Assembly (NCBI GenBank): GCA_019637795.1
Contig: JAHBUY010000002.1
Span: 372,001 to 436,000, forward strand
Direction: 5' to 3'
DNA from: a bacterium
Lineage (GTDB): Bacteria; Desulfobacterota; Binatia; HRBIN30; CADEER01
Length of the DNA: 64,000 bases
The translations under genes and the position numbers were made by a program. Numbering within the stretch: position 1 is the first letter of the stretch; every line of letters starts with the position of its first letter. Below the pieces are notes generated by a model, which was given only the letters and a program-made list of their open reading frames with translations, did no database searches and was not told the DNA's origin. Of the stretch, positions 57,377 through 64,000 are shown in pieces.

Positions 57377-57748
57377 CTAGGCTCTTAATAGGCGCCTCAG
57401 CGACTCGATCCGGCGGTTCTCCTTGCGTAGCCGCTCGAGTTCCCGCTGCTGCTCACCGAATACCGCTTCGATCCGCTTGAGCGCATCCCCCAACGCCGCG
57501 AGCGCCGCATTAGCGGAACCGCCCGATCGACGCGGCCCCCGCCTCTGCAGCACGGCGCCGCGCGTCCTCGCAATGCGATAGTAGTTCGCCGCCACCGTTC
57601 CCGGCTGGCCGCTTATTCGCTTGGCGATCTCCTCGAACGCGGCGAGGCGCTTCATCGCACCGCCGGCTGTGAGGCGCTCGACCTCGGCGAAGATCTGCTC
57701 GCCTTTCTGACCCCGCTTCACCGTCTTGTTGCCATTGCGCGCTCCCAT
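57377..57748 (-). CDS. Small HTH plus coiled-coil protein
   Basis: The product has 123 residues. The ATG at 57748 follows AAGGGGG. Residues 5-60 contain KGEQIFAEVERLTAGGAMKR and EIAKRISGQPGTVAANYYRI, a helix-turn-helix-like DNA-binding pattern. The C-terminal part (LKRIEAVFGEQQRELERLRK) is a coiled coil, so it probably dimerises. Proteins of this type occur in mobile regions as putative regulators. Target unknown. Confidence 0.68.
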   Translation of the reverse strand: MGARNGNKTVKRGQKGEQIFAEVERLTAGGAMKRLAAFEEIAKRISGQPGTVAANYYRIARTRGAVLQRRGPRRSGGSANAALAALGDALKRIEAVFGEQQRELERLRKENRRIESLRRLLRA

Positions 57749-58255
57749 GAGGTCCCCCTTTGGATTGGGGGCGTTTATCACGCTCTGCAGGCGAGATCGA
57801 GGCCGTCATCTCTTCGAGATCGGAGCCGTCATCTCTTAATGGAGTCGGTGACCAGCGCCGAATTGTGCACCGCAACGCCGAACCGGAAAAGCGTTCACGT
57901 ACCCGGAGTGGGCACCGCATGTAAGGCGGGAACCAGGGCCGATGGCGGTCTGAATACGGCAGTGACTCCGCTCACGGAAGGGTGCCCGGCTTCCGAGACC
58001 ATCCCCGTGCACGGCGAGACCGGATCCTTCTGGGATAATTGCAGAGACTGAACACTCCGCTCAAGCAGGCTCGGAGCCGATGCACGCATCTGAGTTCGTT
58101 GAGGGATTGTCGTCGCAATCATCCGCCTCAAAGGTTCTTGAACCGACCCGTAACCTAAGGAAGGCGACCCGTGCCCAGAACTAAGGCATGACGACAGCAA
58201 TTGGCGTAGAGCATCCTCGCGAGGTAAGCGCGTCAGACCCGACACTGGCCGCTAT
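57749..58255. other. 507-base gene-free stretch with possible insertion-element scar
   Basis: No gene is convincing here. It contains the 23-base tandem repeat (separate entry). Short mirrored pieces in the region look like remnants of a mobile-element end, but I saw no clear terminal inverted repeats or transposase. Confidence 0.45.
57793..57838. repeat. 23-base tandem repeat, two copies
   Basis: Two adjacent units (57793-57815 and 57816-57838) read GAGATCGAGGCCGTCATCTC+TTC and GAGATCGGAGCCGTCATCTC+TTA. They differ at three positions. Each has a GAGAT...ATCTC mirrored pair. It is upstream (about 45-90 bases) of the HTH gene start at 57748, so it could be its operator. Confidence 0.75.
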
Positions 58256-58816
58256 TTAAGCCTCCGGCTCGCCATCGATAACCACATGAGCGCGCGGAAT
58301 TGGTCGCCCGTTACGGGTCGGAAACTGGGAGCGCAAGAAACCCTTCACATTCTCTATCAACGCGATTGTGCGCCGGCGGCTGCCGACGTAGTCAATCATC
58401 TCCTCCTCCGTGGGCAGCAGGGTACAAGGATTTAGGCAGCCAACGCTCGAAAGGAAGCCGCGCCCGGGGTGGATCAAGATTTCTGTCCGCTCGCCGGTCG
58501 ATCTGAGTTCGATCCCCGGCTTTGGCACTGAGCTTGTACTGTTGTTTGTTACGAAGCCGATTGTGACATATTTTGTCCCGGCTTGCGTGGATATCGGGTA
58601 GACTCCCTGTTCCACTCGTCGGCCATTCTGTGGGGGCCTGTTTGCACCGGGGCCTCTGCTCTCGGCAACAGTGCCGTGAAGGTCGACGCCTGATTGCTCT
58701 ACGCCGTCGTGAAACACCTTGTACGTCGCGACCGTTCGACGCTTGCCGTCGCTTCGGCGCGATTGCTCCACCATGCGTACAATATGAAGCTCCCATCCCG
58801 AACCGCTGATCGGCAT
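58256..58816 (-). CDS. Small protein with SxGC motif, L,D-transpeptidase/DUF5675-like
   Basis: The product has 186 residues from an ATG at 58816 (a GTG at 58834 is possible). GVYPISTQAGTKYVTIGFVT, ILIHPGRGFLSSVGCLNPC resembles the H...SxGC catalytic pattern of YkuD L,D-transpeptidases and of DUF5675. There is no signal peptide. The match is limited to this motif, so a peptidoglycan role is tentative. Base composition is lower in GC than the backbone. It is 54 bases downstream of the next leftward gene. Confidence 0.5.
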   Translation of the reverse strand: MPISGSGWELHIVRMVEQSRRSDGKRRTVATYKVFHDGVEQSGVDLHGTVAESRGPGANRPPQNGRRVEQGVYPISTQAGTKYVTIGFVTNNSTSSVPKPGIELRSTGERTEILIHPGRGFLSSVGCLNPCTLLPTEEEMIDYVGSRRRTIALIENVKGFLRSQFPTRNGRPIPRAHVVIDGEPEA

Positions 58817-58870
58817 AGCTATCCAACCGTGCACTGTGCGGCGCTAGCACATTGTCCAGTGTGGACCTAA

Positions 58871-59995
58871 TTACGGTCGGGGTTTCAACAGGTCCGTAAG
58901 GATATTATCTATCATGGCCTTGCGCTTCTTCTTTAGTTCCTCAAGCTCCGGCCCTTCGGGGGTCTGCTTGATCTTCTCCTCTAGCCGATCCGCCTCGCTC
59001 CTAAATTTGAAATCGTTGTACAGTTTCGTTGCGTCAACGATCGTGTTTAGCAGCAGTTCGGACCCTTCCTTTTGCGTCAGGAAGCGCGACAGGAGCGCCG
59101 CGCTGGCAGCGGTTGGCGTAAACTTTTCGAACGCGTCGTTCTTAGTGCCGTCCAGCAGGAAGACAATATACGGCTCATCGCCCTCATACACCGAGTGCGT
59201 GTCTTTGTGGATCAAGCCTTTCCCGAGCTCGAATTCGAAGGCAGTGTGGTCAAAGGTTGGTGAGGTCAGGACCTTGAACCCTGCTGTTGGTAGAGGCGAA
59301 CCGGGAATCTCGAACTCAAGACGTTCCGTAACCGAGAAATCTGGCTTGGCATCGACCAGCGCGTCTGCAAGCGGTGCCAACAGCTTGATCGCGGCCCCGA
59401 CCGCTATAAGCACCCCACTATAAGGGCCGAAAACCGGAATGCTGCCTGCAGACGAGATTGCACTTCCGATCTTGTCCACGAGTTCTTGCGGAAAATCGTC
59501 GAATGCAACATCGAAGGTGACAGTTGTTGACTGCATGGTTAATGCGGGCGAATAATATACTAGCAGCGCGCCATCTTCCGTTGCGTCAGGGCCCACAATG
59601 TTCGTGTGTTGGCCAACACGTTGCTTTAGCAGGTTGACCGCCCGCGGTGCGGAATTGAACGTTGTGATTACATCACGGACTGCCGACGTGAGGAGTAAGT
59701 CTTTACGTTTGCTGAAGATAGTGCCGTGAGGCAATCGTCCGGTATAGACGTGGCGGAGAAGGACTGTTGCGGGACTGCCGATTGCAACGGGTTTGATCGG
59801 TGTGTTGTCCTCGGCGCGGAGATCGAGGACGTCTGTGACCGCGACCGCTCCGCTACTGAAGTCGAACCTCCCTGCGTTTTCCTTCGCGTGAAGTGCGCGC
59901 GCAAATGTCTGAAAGGGCTTCTGCTTTTGGCGAATCACCGCGTCGAGCTCGTCTTGGGCGACGAGTGTTCTGCCGTACACGTGCAGCAGCGGCAT
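58871..59995 (-). CDS. Unrecognised protein with a hydrophobic central segment
   Basis: The product has 374 residues. The start is strong (AGGAGGAGAGCCAC before the ATG at 59995). N-terminal half is beta-rich (LHVYGRTLVAQDELDAVIRQ; VAIGSPATVLLRHVYTGRLP). A central Gly-rich hydrophobic stretch (SSAGSIPVFGPYSGVLIAVG) could insert into a membrane. The end is a helical, charged coil (EADRLEEKIKQTPEGPELEE). No family known to me fits. It might form a two-gene unit with the gene at 58256. A membrane-active effector is one thought only. Confidence 0.6.
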   Translation of the reverse strand: MPLLHVYGRTLVAQDELDAVIRQKQKPFQTFARALHAKENAGRFDFSSGAVAVTDVLDLRAEDNTPIKPVAIGSPATVLLRHVYTGRLPHGTIFSKRKDLLLTSAVRDVITTFNSAPRAVNLLKQRVGQHTNIVGPDATEDGALLVYYSPALTMQSTTVTFDVAFDDFPQELVDKIGSAISSAGSIPVFGPYSGVLIAVGAAIKLLAPLADALVDAKPDFSVTERLEFEIPGSPLPTAGFKVLTSPTFDHTAFEFELGKGLIHKDTHSVYEGDEPYIVFLLDGTKNDAFEKFTPTAASAALLSRFLTQKEGSELLLNTIVDATKLYNDFKFRSEADRLEEKIKQTPEGPELEELKKKRKAMIDNILTDLLKPRP

Positions 59996-60321
59996 GTGGC
60001 TCTCCTCCTTCTAAAATGGCTGTGTTGCGATCGACTCGTCGTTTGTAGGGATGCGTGTGCCATGCCTGTACACCAGTGGGCGGCCTCCAAGAAGTTAGGG
60101 AATCCCCGTACTCCGAAGCGCATAGGCGGCAAGAGTGCCCTGCGCGCATGGATGTGTGCGGCGGTGGCAAAGCGCCGGTACGTTGCGCCTCCGTGACAAA
60201 AGGCAGAGGGTCATAAGGGTATTTCCCTAGTTGTAATCCGCACTGCGGCTCCATTAATCCCGGGAATTGTCGCACCACCCTTAGGCTGGAGTTCTCGAGG
60301 CCGCGACGACGGAGGATGGGC
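59996..60321. other. Divergent intergenic region
   Basis: These 326 bases lie between divergent genes. A short K/R-rich open frame (60063-60196, MPVHQWAASKKLGNPRT...) is present but has no support. GGAGG just before 60316 places the rightward start at 60322. No clear promoter was seen. Confidence 0.45.
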
Positions 60322-60957
60322 ATGCCCAAAGGCGGCGTAGAAACCACGATTGGCCACTGGGCCCAGCCTCTGGGCGAAGTGAATATCTCCCCGCAGGAGT
60401 TCTATGCGGCGGTCGAAGCAGAGGTCACGCGGCGTGAGATTCCGGGGTGCCACCTCTCGCGGGTCGACTGGTCGGAAGCCGGCCTCGCCTCGTACAAGCG
60501 AGAGTACTGCCGCGTCGAGTGGCGTGAGTACGTGGTCGACATCTGCGGGGCGCCGTTCGGCCGCTCGTTCTTCGCGTCGTCCTGGATCTGCGTTCCGCCC
60601 CCGCGCCTCGTGAATGCGATCGGCTACGCCGTCGGCTGCCTTGCCGTGCTAGCGTTCGTAGTCACCACGCAGCGCAGCGTGCTCGGATCGCTCCTTGCCG
60701 GGCTCCTCGGGCTTCTCTTCTGTGGCATTGTCACCTTCGGGATCGTCCGGCCGCTGTTTTTCCCGCCACGGCTCACCTACTACCGCGTCGACACCGGGCA
60801 GATGTTTTACTCCGCGATCCACCAGGCGGTGCTCCAAGTTATCGAGAACCTCCGGAGCACGCACGGAGTACGAGTGCTCACGGAGGCGGAGCGACGGCCC
60901 GTAATGCGCGACTACGGCGCCGCCGCCTATGTCGGACCCGGACCAGCTGCCGCCTGA
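60322..60957 (+). CDS. Membrane protein coupled to the ATPase gene
   Basis: The product has 211 residues (start at 60322, six bases after GGAGG). A mixed N-terminal domain (EFYAAVEAEVTRREIPGCHL) precedes two membrane segments (GYAVGCLAVLAFVVTTQRSV; LLAGLLGLLFCGIVTFGIV), with a small C-terminal tail. No named family. It overlaps the next gene by 29 bases, so the two should work together, perhaps as a membrane anchor for the ATPase. Confidence 0.78.
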   Translation: MPKGGVETTIGHWAQPLGEVNISPQEFYAAVEAEVTRREIPGCHLSRVDWSEAGLASYKREYCRVEWREYVVDICGAPFGRSFFASSWICVPPPRLVNAIGYAVGCLAVLAFVVTTQRSVLGSLLAGLLGLLFCGIVTFGIVRPLFFPPRLTYYRVDTGQMFYSAIHQAVLQVIENLRSTHGVRVLTEAERRPVMRDYGAAAYVGPGPAAA

Positions 60958-63900
60958 GCGCCTCACTGCGACCGAGCTCCTGACGCTCCAGTTCTACGGC
61001 TGGGAGCGCCGCGGGCGCGGCTGGGATCTGTACGACAGCCCGGTCTCCATAGAGCCGCCGTTCACGCCCTTCTTCCGTCGACTCGCAAACGCTGGGAGCA
61101 CCCGTCCGCCCGACGACGGGCGCAAGGCAACCTGGCTGACCACGATTGCGGAGAGGCTGAGGGAGTACTGGAACGCGCCCGCGGCACCTGTAACGCCCGT
61201 CGCGAGCGACGAGGAGCCGGCGGGTGTCGAATACGACCTCGACCTCGACACGCGATGGACAGAGTTGGCGGTCGTCCTACCCGCCGGTTGCGACGTGAAT
61301 CGCGAAGCGGCTGAACAGCTCGTGGTCTCGCTCAGCACCTGCCCGTCGCCTATCAGTTTCGAGATGATCGGCACGCCTGAGGCGATCGTCGTCCAGCTCG
61401 CCTGTCACCAGGCCGAAGCGGATGTGGTGATGCAGCAGGTCGGCGCCTATTTTCCCGATGCCATCGTTGAGGAGCGCTGTGGTTTTCTCGATCGCGCCTG
61501 GCGCCGTGCCGCCTGGTACGAAGAGCTGCTCGTCGACTTCGGGCTCTCCGATGAGTTCATGCGGCCGGTGAAGACGTTCCGCAACTTCTCGGTCGACCCG
61601 TTGATCTCGCTTGCCGGCGCACTGGGCGATACCCGAAGCGGCGAAGCTGCCGTGCTTCAGGTGCTCTTCCGGTCGTGTCAGCATCCCTGGAGTCCGAGTA
61701 TTCTCCGCTCCGTGGCGGACGGGGAGGGCGGTTCGTTCTTCCTCGATGCGCCAGAGATGCTCCCGCTCGCCAAGCAGAAGATCTCCCGACCGCTTACCGC
61801 GGTTTTGATCCGTGCTGGGGCGAAGAGCGGCGTCCGTGGTCGCGCCGAGAAGTTGATGCGCGGCCTCGCGCGCGCGCTTGGGCAGTTCGCCGATCCCACC
61901 TCGAACGGGCTTATCCCACTTACAAACGACAACTATGCCCATGAGGCGCACGAGCGAGACCTCCTGCACCGCCACTCACACCGGAGCGGCATGATCCTGA
62001 ACACGGAGGAGCTGGTTGGTCTCGTGCACCCGCCCTCTGCATCGATCCGCCTCGCGAAGCTCGATCGCGAGCGGCGGAAGACCAAGGCGGCGCCGGCGAC
62101 GGTCGTTGGTCACGAGCTCCTCCTGGGCGAGAACCGGCATGCCGGCAAGGCCATGCCGGTCACTCTGAGTGCCGAGCAGCGCAGCCGGCACATATACCTG
62201 ATCGGCGCCTCGGGCACGGGCAAGTCGACTCTGCTCTTGAATCTCATCGCGCAGGATCTTCGGAGCGGCCAGGGTATTGGCGTGCTTGATCCGCACGGCG
62301 ACCTGATCGATGCCGTCCTCGGGCTCGTGCCTGCGGAGCGCTACGACGACGTGGTCCTTCTCGATCCGTCGGATGATCAGTTCCCGGTCGGGTTCAACAT
62401 CCTCTCGGCGCACTCCGAGCTTGAGCGCACGCTCCTCGCCTCTGATCTGGCAGCGATCTTCCGGCGCTTCTCGACCTCCTTCGGCGATCAGATGCAGGCG
62501 GTGCTCTCGAACGCCATCCTCGCCATCCTCGACAACGACCGCGGCGGCACGCTCCTCGACCTGCGCCGCTTCCTCGTAGAGAAGCCATTCCGCGACGAGT
62601 ACCTCCGGAGCGTCACGGATCCGGAGATCCAGTACTACTTCCAGCGCGAGTTCTCGCTCCTCAAGGGCTCACCTCAGGCGCCGATCCTCACGCGCCTCAA
62701 TACCTTCCTGCGCCCGAAGCCGATCCGCTACATGGTAGCGCAACGCGAAGGACTGGACTTCTCGACGATCATGAACGGCGGGAAGATCTTCCTCGCCAAG
62801 CTCTCCCACGGACTGATCGGCGAGGAGAACTCGCATCTGCTCGGCGCGCTACTCGTCACCAAATTCCACCAGCTCGCGATGGGGCGGCAGGAGATGGCAG
62901 CAGCCGGCCGGCGACCGTTCACGCTCTACATCGACGAGTTCCACAATTTCGTGACGCCGAGTGTTGCCTCGATCCTTTCCGCCGCACGGAAGTACCGGCT
63001 GGGGCTGGTTCTCGCCCATCAGGAGATGCGGCAGCTCTGGGACCAGGATGCAGCAGTCGGCAGCGCCGTCCTCACGAACCCCTGCACCCGGATCTGCTTC
63101 CGCGTCGGCGATTGGGACGCGAAGAAGCTCGCCGAGGGGTTTTCGTCGTTTACCGCGACTGATCTCCAGAGTCTCGGCGTCGGCGAAGCGATCTGCCGCG
63201 TCGAGCGGGCCGAGCATGACTTCACACTCACGACCCCTCCGCCGCCAACGGTGGAGCCGTCGGTTGCGGAGGCTCATCGCGAGGAGATCCTCCGCCGGTC
63301 GAGAGCGCGATACGCCAGACCCCGCGCCGAAGTCGAGGCGCTCTTGGATGCTGCACGGACCGAAGCACAGGCAGCAAATGTGCCGAACCGACCACCGCGA
63401 CCCGCCCCGATGGAACCGCCGCGGTCCGTGCCGTCGCAATCCGCGCCTGCTCCGACACTGACGCCGGTAGATACTCCGGTGCGTCCAAGTGCCGAGAAGA
63501 AGGCGCCGCCTTCTGCTGCCAGTTCCACGCCGCTGCTCGGTCGCGGAGGGCGCCAGCACAAGTATCTCCAGCATCTCGTGAAGCGACTCGCTGAGGACCG
63601 CGGCTACCGGGCGGTGATCGAGCAGCCGATCCTTGCCGGCGCTGGCAGCGTCGACGTGTCTCTGGAGAAGGGCGAGCGACGGATCGCCTGCGAGATCTCG
63701 GTCACGACCGAGACCGATCACGAGATCGACAACATCCAGAAGTGCCTGGCCGGCGGGTATGAAACGGTCGTGGCGCTCTCGTCGGATGCGAAGGTCGTTC
63801 GCCGACTCAAGGAACGCGCGGCACCCGTCCTCGGGCCGGAAACCTTCTCTCGTGTCCGCTTCCTGCAGCCGGAGGATCTGGTGCTCTTCCTCGACGAGCT

Positions 63901-64000
63901 CGCCGCCGGCGAGGCGAGCGGCGAAACGACGGTCCGTGGCTACCGAGTGAAACGGCGGTACCAGCCAGTCAGTCCGGAGCAAGCCGAGCTGAGGAAGCAG
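60929..64000 (+). CDS. HerA/TraD-like DNA-translocation ATPase with nuclease-like C-terminus (3' end outside window)
   Basis: Open from the ATG at 60929 to the right edge (1,024 codons, no stop). N-terminal 400 residues are unfamiliar. The motor domain has Walker A RHIYLIGASGTGKSTLLLNL (about 426-434), Walker B FTLYIDEFHNFVTPS (Asp669-Glu670) and ILSAARKYRLGLVLAHQEM, close to TraD/TraG and HerA type conjugative or DNA-pump ATPases. A Pro-rich linker leads to a domain at about 870-1,000: GAGSVDVSLEKGERRIACEI, with Asp909 and Glu922 as in PD-(D/E)xK folds, but the Lys place reads Ser. It overlaps the membrane protein gene upstream. Confidence 0.82.
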   Translation, partial: MSDPDQLPPERLTATELLTLQFYGWERRGRGWDLYDSPVSIEPPFTPFFRRLANAGSTRPPDDGRKATWLTTIAERLREYWNAPAAPVTPVASDEEPAGVEYDLDLDTRWTELAVVLPAGCDVNREAAEQLVVSLSTCPSPISFEMIGTPEAIVVQLACHQAEADVVMQQVGAYFPDAIVEERCGFLDRAWRRAAWYEELLVDFGLSDEFMRPVKTFRNFSVDPLISLAGALGDTRSGEAAVLQVLFRSCQHPWSPSILRSVADGEGGSFFLDAPEMLPLAKQKISRPLTAVLIRAGAKSGVRGRAEKLMRGLARALGQFADPTSNGLIPLTNDNYAHEAHERDLLHRHSHRSGMILNTEELVGLVHPPSASIRLAKLDRERRKTKAAPATVVGHELLLGENRHAGKAMPVTLSAEQRSRHIYLIGASGTGKSTLLLNLIAQDLRSGQGIGVLDPHGDLIDAVLGLVPAERYDDVVLLDPSDDQFPVGFNILSAHSELERTLLASDLAAIFRRFSTSFGDQMQAVLSNAILAILDNDRGGTLLDLRRFLVEKPFRDEYLRSVTDPEIQYYFQREFSLLKGSPQAPILTRLNTFLRPKPIRYMVAQREGLDFSTIMNGGKIFLAKLSHGLIGEENSHLLGALLVTKFHQLAMGRQEMAAAGRRPFTLYIDEFHNFVTPSVASILSAARKYRLGLVLAHQEMRQLWDQDAAVGSAVLTNPCTRICFRVGDWDAKKLAEGFSSFTATDLQSLGVGEAICRVERAEHDFTLTTPPPPTVEPSVAEAHREEILRRSRARYARPRAEVEALLDAARTEAQAANVPNRPPRPAPMEPPRSVPSQSAPAPTLTPVDTPVRPSAEKKAPPSAASSTPLLGRGGRQHKYLQHLVKRLAEDRGYRAVIEQPILAGAGSVDVSLEKGERRIACEISVTTETDHEIDNIQKCLAGGYETVVALSSDAKVVRRLKERAAPVLGPETFSRVRFLQPEDLVLFLDELAAGEASGETTVRGYRVKRRYQPVSPEQAELRKQ

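Noticed and set aside
57895..58245. A 116-codon - strand frame as a possible transposase remnant
   Set aside because: Low complexity and no transposase motif (no DDE or HTH); only a vague similarity to sequence found beside insertion elements.
60063..60196. A 44-residue K/R-rich open frame
   Set aside because: No ribosome site, no match, and the opposite strand is equally open.

Overview
The window is very GC-rich (roughly 70% or more) from 1 to about 44.6 kb and visibly more AT-rich from about 44.6 to 60 kb. Secreted proteins carry a Cys-Asp-Cys-Asn-Gly-Asp-Gly dockerin-like start and long Thr/Pro/Ala linkers. With the GC content and the metabolic gene set, this points to an uncultured high-GC deltaproteobacterium-like lineage, most likely Candidatus Binatota (Binatia). 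That placement is an inference from style, not from a marker gene. No rRNA, tRNA or CRISPR array was seen.

Left part, backbone. 1-8 kb: an edge-truncated membrane protein and three genes for secreted or hydrolase proteins. 8.3-14.7 kb: a leftward surface-glycan cluster of five glycosyltransferases around a cytochrome P450. 14.8-16.9 kb: envelope proteins (SYLF domain, a small secreted protein, an outer-membrane barrel). 17-22 kb: a leftward energy and stress group (PPK2, phosphoketolase, VIT1-like membrane protein, LOG protein), then a rightward PAS histidine kinase. 24-31.6 kb: a Zn-binding mini-protein, an eIF1/SUI1-like factor, an acyl-CoA ligase, a PabC/PabB pair, an HtrA-like protein that has lost all three catalytic residues, and a ThDP-dependent decarboxylase.

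Defence relic, 31.9-34.3 kb. Four translationally coupled genes lie between backbone genes. They are a stump of a SNF2-type helicase, an intact OLD/RecF-like ATPase, an intact TOPRIM/DUF4276-like protein, and a stump of a DUF1156 methylase. This looks like an eroded helicase-methylase (Hma/DISARM-like) system that kept its embedded ATPase-TOPRIM pair.

34.4-44.6 kb returns to backbone: an ATP-grasp protein, a MAPEG protein, rhodanese-AroC, an esterase, a DUF3015 protein, a DUF4105 protein with a frameshift, a VapBC-type module with a frameshifted toxin, and a CoxE-like VWA protein next to a MoxR ATPase. MoxR is cut off before its Walker A motif, exactly where the base composition changes (about 44.61 kb).

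Island, 44.6-64 kb. After an XRE regulator comes a leftward run: a sulfatase-like hydrolase, a 2,327-residue SpvB/FG-GAP/TcdB/RHS toxin with a restriction-nuclease-fold tip, its overlapping HEAT-like presumed immunity gene, a small secreted protein, a private Lgt-like lipoprotein transferase and a HAF-repeat lipoprotein. Then come small orphan genes and, rightward to the edge, a membrane protein overlapping a HerA/TraD-like ATPase with a nuclease-like C-terminus. The island is best read as acquired material for toxin delivery and DNA handling.
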